Shown here: one piece after another, positions 8,565 through 16,458 of the stretch
Position numbering within the stretch: the first letter of the stretch is position 1
Layout: each line of letters begins with the position of its first letter
Source of the DNA: Gammaproteobacteria bacterium
GTDB taxonomy: Bacteria > Pseudomonadota > Gammaproteobacteria > Burkholderiales > Nitrosomonadaceae
Assembly: GCA_015709615.1 (NCBI GenBank)
Contig: CP054179.1
Location: forward strand, 2,542,001 to 2,606,000
DNA: 64,000 bases
Reading direction: 5' to 3'
The notes under the pieces: model-generated
The model's input: the letters and a program-made list of their open reading frames with translations, nothing else
Told to the model about the DNA's origin: nothing
The model's database searches: none
Translations under genes and position numbers: made by a program

Positions 8565-9592
8565 TAAGCGCTAACGCAGAAGATCGCACTGCCAAGGCAG
8601 TGCGATCGGGAGACAAGCTACTCCCGTCATTAGGGATCCTCCTGGTGACGGGAGGTTTGCTTTTGTTGGGCTGGTTTACATATATATGGTTCAAACCGGT
8701 ACCGGCCCCCTATCACTATCAACTGGTTGCGGAAGGCGACAGCCGGAAGTTCAGCAAAATGGACCTGGAAGGCTGGCCGGAACTGAAGCTCAGCCAATAC
8801 AAAGTACAAGCCGACGGAGTAACCAAACCGATAGCCGAATTCATGGTAGCGCGGCAAGAAGGCGGAGCGCCGGTACTGATCTACTGGAAGAACAGCACCA
8901 ACGAAATACTGTACAACTTCGACCGCAAACCATCGGAACTCAGTGCGCTGGCCGCCGTAATCAAAAGACACGCGCCGAAAGACGCCCTGATACTGTCCTG
9001 GTGGGATACCTCGCGGCAACTCAAACTGCTCACCGGCAACGACACGCTCTTTACCAGCCACCTGAACGAACCGCTGATGATACCGGTGCCCTGGCTGGAA
9101 CAAAGCGAAGCCATCCAAGCCTATGAAAACCAATTCTGGGAAAGCAAAGCCAGTCAAAAAGAACGCGCACAATTCAAACGCTTCAGCGAAGCCCTGACAG
9201 CCCCTGCGGAAGAAGGCGTCAAGCAACTGCGGGAACTGGTAGGCTCAGACCGGGAAACCTACGTCATCGTACACGTCACCGACCTATACAAAGTCGGACT
9301 CATGCACCCGGACAAAATTGGCGTAGCGTTTCAGAACTTCCCGATGACCGGCAACATGCACGGCATGATCAACCAAATGAAAGTGCAACTGAAGGAAAAC
9401 GACTTCAACACCTACACCCTGCAATCGGTCGCGGACGAAGAAATCAGAGTATTCTTCCTGAGCGATGAAAAGAGCAGTCAAACGCTACTGGCCAGAATGC
9501 TGCCGTTTGTCGACAAGAAAGCCCCGACGGAACTGGAAGTAGCGCAACTGATCTATCAACAAGGCGGCTACTGGGTTTACAAACTACCATAA
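8561..9592 (+). CDS. haoB: HaoB, membrane-anchored protein of the hao cluster (orf2)
   Basis: 343 residues if translation starts at TTG 8561, which overlaps the hao stop; GTG 8600 is the next candidate. A start upstream of the single membrane segment (LLPSLGILLVTGGLLLLGW, about residues 20-38) is needed, and no ATG exists there. The rest is predicted periplasmic with no cysteine haem motif, so it is not a cytochrome. HaoB/orf2 consistently follows hao in ammonia-oxidising proteobacteria, but its role is unproven; HAO assembly or anchoring has been suggested. The first codons lie in a 12-bp perfect hairpin (listed separately), which may limit translation relative to hao. Confidence 0.88.
   Translation: MISANAEDRTAKAVRSGDKLLPSLGILLVTGGLLLLGWFTYIWFKPVPAPYHYQLVAEGDSRKFSKMDLEGWPELKLSQYKVQADGVTKPIAEFMVARQEGGAPVLIYWKNSTNEILYNFDRKPSELSALAAVIKRHAPKDALILSWWDTSRQLKLLTGNDTLFTSHLNEPLMIPVPWLEQSEAIQAYENQFWESKASQKERAQFKRFSEALTAPAEEGVKQLRELVGSDRETYVIVHVTDLYKVGLMHPDKIGVAFQNFPMTGNMHGMINQMKVQLKENDFNTYTLQSVADEEIRVFFLSDEKSSQTLLARMLPFVDKKAPTELEVAQLIYQQGGYWVYKLP
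8582..8607 (+). repeat. Perfect 12-bp inverted repeat at the hao-haoB junction
   Basis: Arms 8582-8593 (GATCGCACTGCC) and 8596-8607 (GGCAGTGCGATC) are perfect complements with only AA between. No T-run follows, so it is not a standard intrinsic terminator. It starts 17 nt after the hao stop and covers the first codons of haoB. Likely an mRNA-stability or processing hairpin setting hao above haoB, or a protein-binding palindrome. Confidence 0.7.
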
Positions 9593-9616
9593 ACGGCAAC
9601 GCCAGCAAAATAGCCA

Positions 9617-9644
9617 TTTACACAATGCGGCGATAGCGTACAAT
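9617..9644 (+). promoter_or_regulatory. Putative internal promoter for cycA
   Basis: TTTACA at 9617-9622 and TACAAT at 9639-9644 with a 16-nt spacer; each hexamer is 5 of 6 to the sigma-70 consensus. It lies in the 97-bp haoB-cycA gap, 45 bp before the cycA ATG, and could give cycA-cycB expression independent of hao. Confidence 0.45.
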
Positions 9645-9689
9645 ACGAAGCCAACAAACTTGAATTAAAAAAAGCATAAAGGAGGAAGG

Positions 9690-10409
9690 ATGAAACACCC
9701 AATAACCTATATACTGGCGGTACTAGCGGCAACCGCATTTTTTTCAGGCGCGGCACTGGCGGACACCTTTGAAGGCCGTGCGAAATGCAGCTCCTGCCAC
9801 AAATCACAAGCCAAATCGTGGAAAGACACCGCACACGCCAAAGCGATGGAATCGCTAAAACCGGGCGCGCGCAAAGAAGCCAAAGTTAAAGCCAAACTGG
9901 ATCCGGAAAAAGACTACACCCAAGACAAAGACTGCGTAGGCTGTCACGTCGACGGCTTCGGCAAAAAAGGCGGTTACAACATAGACGCACCGAAAAAACC
10001 ATTGGCGGCAGTTGGCTGCGAATCCTGTCACGGCCCTGGAAAGAGCTACCGTGGAGATCATCGCAAAGCAGGACAAGCATTTGAAAGCAAAGGCACCACC
10101 ACACAACGCAAAGTGGTTGCAGACAAAGGACAAGACTTCCACTTTGAAGAAGCATGCGCCGCCTGTCACCTGAACTACGAAGGCTCACCCTGGAAAGGCG
10201 CGAAAGCTCCGTACACCCCATTCACACCAGCAGTTGACGCGAAATACACGTTTGACTTTGACAAAATGGTCAAAGACGTCAAAGCGATGCACGAACACTA
10301 CAAACTGGACGGCACTTTCGTAGGCGAACCGAAATTCAAGTACCATGACGAATTCCAAGCCAGCGCCAAGGAAAAGACAGCGGACAAAAAAGATAAAGGA
10401 AAAGAGTAA
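9690..10409 (+). CDS. cycA: Tetrahaem cytochrome c554
   Basis: 239-residue precursor. The signal peptide ends ALA after residue 24. Four CxxCH motifs are at Cys33, Cys82, Cys110 and Cys156, and the protein closely follows the known N. europaea cytochrome c554 pattern (KCSSCHK, DKDCVGCHVDGF, GCESCHGPG, ACAACHLNYEGSPWKGAKAP). It accepts electrons from HAO in the periplasm and hands them to the membrane cytochrome cM552. The Shine-Dalgarno AGGAGGAAGG is close to ideal. The C-terminus is Lys-rich (about the last 12 residues). The stop overlaps the cycB start by one base (TAATG). Confidence 0.98.
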   Translation: MKHPITYILAVLAATAFFSGAALADTFEGRAKCSSCHKSQAKSWKDTAHAKAMESLKPGARKEAKVKAKLDPEKDYTQDKDCVGCHVDGFGKKGGYNIDAPKKPLAAVGCESCHGPGKSYRGDHRKAGQAFESKGTTTQRKVVADKGQDFHFEEACAACHLNYEGSPWKGAKAPYTPFTPAVDAKYTFDFDKMVKDVKAMHEHYKLDGTFVGEPKFKYHDEFQASAKEKTADKKDKGKE

Positions 10410-11116
10410 TGACAGGGATACAAAAAGGAGCGATAGGCACGCTGCTGACAGGCGGATTGCTGGGTATCGTACTGGTAGCGGTAGTATTTGGCGGAGAAGC
10501 GGCGCTATCGACCGAAGAATTCTGTACCAGCTGCCACTCGATGACCTATACGCAAACGGAACTGAAGCAATCGACGCACTACGGTGCGCTGGGTGTAAAT
10601 CCCGGCTGTAAAGACTGTCACATACCGCAAGGGTTCAAGAACTTCCACTTAGCCGTGTATACCCACGCGGTGGATGGTGCGAGAGAACTGTACTTGGAAC
10701 TGGTGAACGATTACTCGACGCTGGAGAAGTTTAATGAGCGCCGTTTAATCATGGCGCACGATGCGCGGATGAACTTGAAGAAATGGGACAGCATCACCTG
10801 CCGCGACTGCCATAAGAACCCGAATCCGCCGGGAGCGGACGCACAGGAAGCGCACAAGAAGCTGAAGACGGAAGGTGCGACGTGCATAGACTGCCATCAG
10901 AATCTGGTACATGAAGAAGTGCCGAAGACCGACCTGAATGCGAGCTTGAAGGCGGGCAAGATGGTACTGGTGAAGGAAGAGGATGAAGGTGGGTCAGGAG
11001 AAGAAGACGAAGAGGATGAGGACGAAGGCGAAGGTGCGGGCAGCGGTGCTGCTGCTGGCGGTGAAGCCGGAAGCTCGGAAGCCTCGGACGATGATGATGA
11101 GGACGATGAGGAGTAA
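10409..11116 (+). CDS. cycB: Tetrahaem cytochrome cM552 (NapC/NirT family quinone reductase)
   Basis: 235 residues. One N-terminal membrane anchor (about residues 9-28) with no cleavage site, then four CxxCH motifs at Cys39, 67, 131 and 159, the NapC/NirT arrangement. It is thought to pass electrons from cytochrome c554 to ubiquinone, completing the HAO-to-quinone route. The last 45 or so residues (from 190) are an extreme low-complexity acidic tail, nearly all Asp, Glu, Gly, Ser and Ala, presumably disordered in the periplasm. Translation is coupled to cycA. A strong terminator follows 100 bp downstream. Confidence 0.97.
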   Translation: MTGIQKGAIGTLLTGGLLGIVLVAVVFGGEAALSTEEFCTSCHSMTYTQTELKQSTHYGALGVNPGCKDCHIPQGFKNFHLAVYTHAVDGARELYLELVNDYSTLEKFNERRLIMAHDARMNLKKWDSITCRDCHKNPNPPGADAQEAHKKLKTEGATCIDCHQNLVHEEVPKTDLNASLKAGKMVLVKEEDEGGSGEEDEEDEDEGEGAGSGAAAGGEAGSSEASDDDDEDDEE

Positions 11117-11217
11117 TTTCTTCGCTCTTCACTGAAGTAGAATAAATCGAGGCATTTGCAGATTATATGCAAGTAAAAATAAGAGCAAATGTCTTAAAGG
11201 TAATAAAAGTTTAGCGA

Positions 11218-11239
11218 GCCCGCCTATGGCGGGCTTTTT
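11218..11239 (+). terminator. Rho-independent terminator of the hao cluster
   Basis: Stem GCCCGCC (11218-11224) with GGCGGGC (11228-11234), TAT loop, then TTTTT. It lies about 100 bp past the cycB stop. Confidence 0.88.
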
Positions 11240-11262
11240 ATTCCTGTAAGGTTTTTTAAAAT

Positions 11263-12018
11263 ATGTTGGATCATTTTCCAAAACCGAATATCGACTATCC
11301 ACATAGAACCCGAGATTATTTTATTGCAGGTTTTACTTTCTTTTGTGTTGCGGTCAGCTTAGTCATCGACGGCAGTGCTGCTCGAGAAATGCAGAATGTG
11401 CTGGGTGTAATCGCCTGGATTTTTTTGTTTGTTTTGCTGATCGGCGAGAATAAGGAAGTCCGGATGCAGGTCGTGGTTGCGGTAGCATTTGCGACAGCGG
11501 GAGAGCATTTCGCATCGATTTATATGGAAGGCTATACCTATCGTTTTGGAAATGTGCCGCATTATGTGCCGCCGGGACACGGCATGGTTTATTTGACGGC
11601 GGTTGCATTGTCGCGCTCGCGGTTTTTTTTGATGAATGCCAGAAAACTGGCGGCCTTTGTGATTATTGCAGGTGGCCTGTGGTCGCTGTGGGGTATTAGC
11701 GGCATACCGGAACAAGGCGATCAAGTCGGCGCGTTTTTGTTCTGCATTTTTGTCATTTGCTTATTCAAAGGACGATCTCCAATGGTTTACCTGGGGGCCT
11801 TTTTTATTTGCACTTGGCTGGAGATTATAGGTACTGCAGCAGGTACATGGAAGTGGGCATCAATAGAGCCGGTTTTTAACTGGACACAAGGAAATCCGCC
11901 GAGCGGTGTTGCTGCTTGGTATTGCTTAGTCGATGCGGTAGCCATTGGTTTTTCTCCAAAAATCCTTAACGGTTTGCAAAAAATGAATAGCTGGTATAAA
12001 ACAGCACTTATTAAATGA
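11263..12018 (+). CDS. Multi-pass membrane protein, unrecognised
   Basis: 251 residues with about six to seven predicted hydrophobic segments (for example FIAGFTFFCVAVSLVI, VLGVIAWIFLFVLLI, LAAFVIIAGGLWSLW, VGAFLFCIFVICLF, VYLGAFFICTWLEIIG). Conserved-looking polar residues fall in or near the segments: GEHFASIYMEGYTYRFGNV, HYVPPGHGMVYLTA and TAAGTWKW. The layout vaguely recalls carotenoid-cyclase-like or DUF-type integral membrane enzymes, but I cannot assign a family. The start ATG lies 23 bp after the hao-cluster terminator, so it is probably transcribed separately. No function is claimed. Confidence 0.8.
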   Translation: MLDHFPKPNIDYPHRTRDYFIAGFTFFCVAVSLVIDGSAAREMQNVLGVIAWIFLFVLLIGENKEVRMQVVVAVAFATAGEHFASIYMEGYTYRFGNVPHYVPPGHGMVYLTAVALSRSRFFLMNARKLAAFVIIAGGLWSLWGISGIPEQGDQVGAFLFCIFVICLFKGRSPMVYLGAFFICTWLEIIGTAAGTWKWASIEPVFNWTQGNPPSGVAAWYCLVDAVAIGFSPKILNGLQKMNSWYKTALIK

Positions 12019-12111
12019 TTGTCTGCTTAAAAAGTTTTCTGTGATTAAATTCGCTACATTAAGAACTGTATTAATTCAATGTAATTATCCGAAAAGTTGG
12101 AAGGGACTGCC

Positions 12112-14019
12112 GTGACTGTTGTTCGTTTACCCGATGGGTCTGAGCGCATTTTTGATCATCCTGTAACTGTATTGGACGTGGCTTCAGCAATTGGGCCAGG
12201 TTTGGCTCGCGCGGCAATTGCCGGGAAAATGAATGGAAAACTGGTCGACGTATCCAGTCCGATCAACAACGATAGCGATCTCGCCATTATTACAGAGAAA
12301 GATGTTGAAGGATTGGAGATTATCCGGCACTCATGCGCGCATTTGCTCGCTCACGCAGTGAAAGAATTATTTCCTGATGCACAGGTGACTATCGGACCTG
12401 TGATTACGGATGGATTTTATTACGATTTCTCTTATAAGCGGGCATTTACACCGGAAGATTTGCAAGCAATAGAAAAACGCATGCTGGAAATCAGTAAGCG
12501 TGATTTAAAGATAGAACGAAAGATCCTGGAACGCACGGATGCGATTTCTTTTTTTAAAGAACAGGGAGAACACTATAAAGCGCAGATCATTGAATCCATT
12601 CCGGGCAATGAAGATTTATCGTTATATTCGCAAGGAAACTTTACCGATCTGTGCCGGGGACCGCATGTACCTGCGACTTCCAAAATAAAAGCTTTTAAGC
12701 TGATGAAAGTGGCAGGCGCCTATTGGCGTGGCGATTCCAATAATGAAATGTTGCAGCGTATTTATGGCACAGCCTGGACCAATAAGGATGATCTGAAAGA
12801 TTATCTGCATCGCCTGGAAGAAGCGGAAAGAAGAGATCACCGCAAAATTGGCAAGCAGCTTGATCTGTTTCATACGCAAGACGAAGCCCCGGGCATGGTA
12901 TTCTGGCATCCCAAGGGATGGCTGCTATGGCAACAGATTGAGCAATACATGAGAAATATACTTAGTCAGAACGGTTATCTGGAAATTCGTACGCCGCAAA
13001 TCTTGGATAAAGATTTATGGATACGTTCGGGGCATTGGGAAAACTTTCGCGAGAATATGTTCACCACGCATGCCGATGAACGTGATTTTGCTATCAAACC
13101 GATGAACTGCCCCGGTCATGTCCAAATATTCAATCAAGGTTTAAGGAGTTATCGGGAGCTTCCGATACGTTTAGCCGAGTTTGGTTCTTGCCATCGCAAT
13201 GAAGCATCAGGCGCACTGCACGGTATCATGCGGGTGCGTTCGTTTACACAAGACGATGCGCATATTTTTTGTACCGAAGATCAGATACAAGATGAGGTGG
13301 TAAGATTTATTGATCTGCTGAAAGCGGTTTACGCCGATTTCGGCTTCAAGGAGTTGATGGTTAAGTTATCAACCCGGCCGCAAAAACGTGTGGGATCAGA
13401 AGCGCAATGGGATAAATCGGAAGGCGCGCTTAAAGCAGCATTGAACGAGGCTAAGCTGGAGTGGGAATTGCAGCCGGGTGAGGGCGCGTTTTACGGTCCC
13501 AAAATTGAGTTTTCTTTGAAAGATTGCATTGGACGAGTCTGGCAATGTGGGACATTGCAATTGGATTTTTCTATGCCGGATCGCTTGGGTGCGGAATATG
13601 TTGCAGAAGATAATTCGCGGAAAATACCAGTAATGCTGCATAGAGCGATTCTGGGATCTATGGAGAGATTCATCGGTATATTATTGGAAAATTATGCGGG
13701 GGCGTTGCCGTTGTGGCTATCACCTGAGCAAGTTGTCGTACTTAATATTTCTCGTACACAAGCCGATTATGCGCAGCTGGTTGCCGCACAATTGAAACAG
13801 CATGGCATTAGAGTTGCCTTGGACTTGAGAAATGAGAAGATAACCTATAAAATCCGCGAGCATAGCTTGCAGAAGCTTCCCTATCAAATTGTCGTTGGGG
13901 ATGAAGAGGTGCGAACAAATACAGTAGCCGTGCGCAATCGTGCGGGTGATAATCTGGGTCAGATGACATTAGAAGCGTTATTGGGGCGTCTTACCGAAGA
14001 GCTTTCTGCGAAAGTATAA
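12112..14019 (+). CDS. thrS: Threonyl-tRNA synthetase
   Basis: 635 residues from GTG 12112, chosen because a GGAAGGG Shine-Dalgarno sits 6 nt upstream and the product then begins MTVVRLPDGS, as in other ThrRS; an upstream TTG at 12097 is less likely. Domains in order: TGS (1-60), editing/SAD domain with HSCAHLLAHAV, class II catalytic core (motif 1 near PQILDKDLW, zinc-binding Cys in MNCPGHVQIF, motif 2 FGSCHRNEASGALHG, motif 3 GSMERFIGIL) and the anticodon-binding domain. Length matches the family (about 640). It heads the thrS-infC-rpmI-rplT-pheS-pheT translation cluster. Confidence 0.98.
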   Translation: MTVVRLPDGSERIFDHPVTVLDVASAIGPGLARAAIAGKMNGKLVDVSSPINNDSDLAIITEKDVEGLEIIRHSCAHLLAHAVKELFPDAQVTIGPVITDGFYYDFSYKRAFTPEDLQAIEKRMLEISKRDLKIERKILERTDAISFFKEQGEHYKAQIIESIPGNEDLSLYSQGNFTDLCRGPHVPATSKIKAFKLMKVAGAYWRGDSNNEMLQRIYGTAWTNKDDLKDYLHRLEEAERRDHRKIGKQLDLFHTQDEAPGMVFWHPKGWLLWQQIEQYMRNILSQNGYLEIRTPQILDKDLWIRSGHWENFRENMFTTHADERDFAIKPMNCPGHVQIFNQGLRSYRELPIRLAEFGSCHRNEASGALHGIMRVRSFTQDDAHIFCTEDQIQDEVVRFIDLLKAVYADFGFKELMVKLSTRPQKRVGSEAQWDKSEGALKAALNEAKLEWELQPGEGAFYGPKIEFSLKDCIGRVWQCGTLQLDFSMPDRLGAEYVAEDNSRKIPVMLHRAILGSMERFIGILLENYAGALPLWLSPEQVVVLNISRTQADYAQLVAAQLKQHGIRVALDLRNEKITYKIREHSLQKLPYQIVVGDEEVRTNTVAVRNRAGDNLGQMTLEALLGRLTEELSAKV

Positions 14020-14051
14020 ATTTCTTTTAAACTATTCTTGGAGAATTTACC

Positions 14052-14624
14052 ATAGCTCAGGATAAATCAGTGCGCATCAATCAAGAAATCGATGTGCCGG
14101 AAGTGCGTTTGATTGGTGTGAATGGAGAGCAGGTTGGTGTCGTGTCACTTGCTGCAGCAAATACTCTGGCGGAAGAAGCCGGAGTTGACTTGGTTGAAAT
14201 CGCGCCGACGGCGCAGCCGCCAGTATGTCGCTTGATGGATTATGGTAAGTTTCGCTATCAAGAGAGTAAAAAGAAACATGATGCGAAATTAAAGCAAAAA
14301 CAAGTTCAGATTAAAGAAATTAAATTCAGACCGAATACGGATGAAGGGGATTACAACATCAAGCTGAGAAATTTGATTAATTTCTTGAACGAAGGGGATA
14401 AGGTAAAAGTGACATTACGATTCCGCGGGCGTGAAATGGCGCACCAGGAATTCGGCATGCGATTGCTGGAACGAGTAAAAGGTGATCTGGAAACTTTCGC
14501 GATGGTGGAACAATTTCCTAAGATGGAAGGACGGCAAATGGTAATGGTATTGTCGCCTAAAAGAAAAGATGTCAAAACTGATAAACCAAAATCGGCAGCA
14601 GAAAGTTCATCAGCGGTTTCGTAG
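14052..14624 (+). CDS. infC: Translation initiation factor IF-3, probable AUA start
   Basis: 190 residues if started at ATA 14052 (M-A-Q-D-K-S-V-R-I-N-Q-E). A GTG at 14070 would give 184 residues and cut conserved N-terminal residues. The Shine-Dalgarno GGAGAA at 14040-14045 is spaced correctly for the ATA and too far from the GTG. IF-3 genes classically use non-canonical start codons (AUU in E. coli) so that IF-3 represses its own translation. IF3 N domain (VRINQEI to VEIAPTAQPPVCRLMDYGKF) and C domain (QIKEIKFRP, RFRGREMAHQ, MVMVLSPK) are both present. It follows thrS by 32 nt. Confidence 0.96.
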   Translation: MAQDKSVRINQEIDVPEVRLIGVNGEQVGVVSLAAANTLAEEAGVDLVEIAPTAQPPVCRLMDYGKFRYQESKKKHDAKLKQKQVQIKEIKFRPNTDEGDYNIKLRNLINFLNEGDKVKVTLRFRGREMAHQEFGMRLLERVKGDLETFAMVEQFPKMEGRQMVMVLSPKRKDVKTDKPKSAAESSSAVS

Positions 14625-14652
14625 TGAACTTGATTTAAAAAATAAGTGATCG

Positions 14653-14690
14653 CCGGGTTGGGAAAGTTTTTCAATCATGAAAACACCCGG
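14653..14690 (+). promoter_or_regulatory. Possible structured leader of rpmI-rplT
   Basis: CCGGGT (14653-14658) can pair with ACCCGG (14685-14690) across a 26-nt loop in the 89-nt gap before rpmI. In many bacteria L20 represses its own operon by binding a leader in this position. The pairing is only 6 bp, so this is suggestive. Confidence 0.25.
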
Positions 14691-14713
14691 TTTCATGTTA
14701 AAGAGGAGCATTT

Positions 14714-14911
14714 ATGCCCAAGATGAAAACAAAAAGTGGTGCTGCAAAGCGCTTTAAGTTTAGAGCGAGCGGGAGTGTCAAACGCTCACAAGCTTTCAAA
14801 CGCCACATATTGACTAAAAAAACAACGAAAAATAAGCGTCAATTGAGAGGCACTGCTGCTGTGCATGCCACTAATACCGCTTCGATTCGGGCTATGATGC
14901 CCTACGCATAA
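14714..14911 (+). CDS. rpmI: 50S ribosomal protein L35
   Basis: 65 residues, the normal L35 length, very basic, with the family start MPKMKTKSGAAKRFKFRASG and internal KRSQAFKRHILTKKTTKNKR-type sequence. The strong ribosome binding site AAAGAGGAG precedes ATG 14714. rplT follows after 12 nt. Component of the large ribosomal subunit. Confidence 0.98.
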   Translation: MPKMKTKSGAAKRFKFRASGSVKRSQAFKRHILTKKTTKNKRQLRGTAAVHATNTASIRAMMPYA

Positions 14912-14923
14912 AAGGAGACAGTC

Positions 14924-15283
14924 ATGCCAAGAGTAAAACGTGGTGTCACCGCTCATGCGCGGCACAAAAAAATATTAGACTTAGCTAAAGGTTATCGCGG
15001 ACGCCGTAAGAATGTGTACCGTATAGCCAAACAGGCCGTTATGAAGGCCGGTCAATACGCATACCGGGACCGTCGGCAGCGCAAAAGACAATTCCGTGCC
15101 TTATGGATTGCACGTATCAATGCGGCTGCTCGTGAATGCGGTCTGTCGTACAGTGTGTTTATGAATGGTCTGAAGAAGGCGAGCATTGCTGTCGATAGAA
15201 AAGTTCTGGCTGATTTAGCTGTATTCGATAAAAGCGCTTTTGAGAAAATTGCGGCACAAGCTAAAGCGAGTCTGGCAACCTAA
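14924..15283 (+). CDS. rplT: 50S ribosomal protein L20
   Basis: 119 residues with the canonical start MPRVKRGVTAHARHKKIL and the conserved GYRGRRKNVYRIAKQAVMKA, RDRRQRKRQFRALWIARINA and YSVFMNGLKKA blocks. It binds 23S rRNA early in large-subunit assembly and in other bacteria represses its own operon. The AAAGGAG ribosome binding site is good. A hairpin terminator follows its stop. Confidence 0.98.
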   Translation: MPRVKRGVTAHARHKKILDLAKGYRGRRKNVYRIAKQAVMKAGQYAYRDRRQRKRQFRALWIARINAAARECGLSYSVFMNGLKKASIAVDRKVLADLAVFDKSAFEKIAAQAKASLAT

Positions 15284-15306
15284 TTAGACGCAAGTCAATC
15301 GATATT

Positions 15307-15339
15307 GGGAGGTCGGGTTGAACCTGAACCTCCCTTTTT
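15307..15339 (+). terminator. Rho-independent terminator after rplT
   Basis: GGGAGGT (15307-15313) pairs with ACCTCCC (15328-15334), with an inner GGTT/AACC stem, followed by TTTTT. It separates the ribosomal genes from pheS and may also act as a partial terminator or attenuator for pheST. Confidence 0.85.
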
Positions 15340-15398
15340 GTTGTGAAGAAAACAACCATAGGATGTGCTGCTAATTAAATCTTGATGCTTTTGTTGAC

Positions 15399-16418
15399 AT
15401 GAAAAAACTGGAAGAAATTATCACCGAAGCCATCACTCTGATGAATAACATCGAGGATCCGGTAGAGTTGGAGAATGTCAAAGCGCGCTATCTGGGTAAA
15501 AGTGGTGTGCTGACTGAGTTACTCAAAGGGTTAGGTAAATTGCCTGCCGAAGAGCGCCCCGCGATGGGCTGCCAAATCAATGAAGCCAAGAACCGGCTCG
15601 AAGCGACACTTAAATCAAGGCGTAACGCCATTCAAGAAAAAGAGCTGGAAGCAAAATTAACCGAAGAAGCCTTGGATATCACTTTGCCAGGTCGAGGCTC
15701 CAGTGTTGGCGGTTTCCATCCCGTGACGCTGACGTTGCAAAGGATCGAGGCATTATTTCATTCGATCGGTTTTGATGTGGTTGCGGGGCCGGAAATAGAA
15801 ACCGACTTTTATAATTTCACTGCGCTGAATATCCCGGAAAAGCATCCCGCTCGTGCTATGCACGACACATTTTATATCGACAATGGCAACTTGCTGCGCA
15901 CGCATACCTCGCCGGTACAGATTCATTACATGCAAAACAATAAACCGCCGGTAAAAGTGATTGCTCCCGGGCGGGTTTACCGCTGCGACTCGGACGTGAC
16001 GCATACCCCGATGTTTCATCAAGTGGAAGGATTATGGATTGATGAAAACGCGAGTTTTTCTGCGCTAAAAGGAGTATTGGCAGATTTCATGGCGCAATTT
16101 TTTGAACGGGATGACTTGCCGGTGCGGTTCCGTCCATCCTTTTTCCCGTTTACCGAGCCTTCCGCGGAAATGGATATCGGTTGTGTCATGTGCGATGGAA
16201 AGGGGTGCCGGGTCTGTAGTCACACGGGGTGGCTGGAAGTGCTCGGATGCGGCATGGTGCATCCCAATGTGTTGAAACACGTCGCAATTGATAGCGAACG
16301 CTATATCGGGTTTGCTTTTGGCATGGGCGTCGAGCGGTTGACAATGCTTAGATACGGGGTGAATGATCTGCGGCTGTTTTTTGAGAATGACTTGCGCTTT
16401 CTCAAACAATTCAATTGA
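15399..16418 (+). CDS. pheS: Phenylalanyl-tRNA synthetase alpha subunit
   Basis: 339 residues, normal for PheS. An N-terminal coiled-coil tRNA-contacting region (about 1-90) is followed by the class II catalytic domain: LPGRGSSVGGFHPVT, the GFDVVAGPEIETDFYNF block (motif 1 region), RTHTSPVQIHYM, PGRVYRCDSDVTHTPMFHQ (motif 2) and GFAFGMGVERLTMLRYGV (motif 3). It forms the alpha2-beta2 enzyme with PheT, whose gene follows after 40 nt. Cysteines in IGCVMCDGKGCRVCSHTGW form a CxxC pair seen in many bacterial PheS. Confidence 0.98.
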   Translation: MKKLEEIITEAITLMNNIEDPVELENVKARYLGKSGVLTELLKGLGKLPAEERPAMGCQINEAKNRLEATLKSRRNAIQEKELEAKLTEEALDITLPGRGSSVGGFHPVTLTLQRIEALFHSIGFDVVAGPEIETDFYNFTALNIPEKHPARAMHDTFYIDNGNLLRTHTSPVQIHYMQNNKPPVKVIAPGRVYRCDSDVTHTPMFHQVEGLWIDENASFSALKGVLADFMAQFFERDDLPVRFRPSFFPFTEPSAEMDIGCVMCDGKGCRVCSHTGWLEVLGCGMVHPNVLKHVAIDSERYIGFAFGMGVERLTMLRYGVNDLRLFFENDLRFLKQFN

Positions 16419-16458
16419 ATTAAATCCATTTATTTACTGTCGTTCGTAACAGAATCTC

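Noticed and set aside
8582..8607. Reading the hao-haoB hairpin as a transcription terminator
   Set aside because: No T-run follows and haoB continues at once; processing or stability role is more likely.
10794..11172. Minus-strand ORFs rich in Ser/Pro and His/Leu
   Set aside because: They mirror the GAx-repeat coding the acidic tail of cytochrome cM552.
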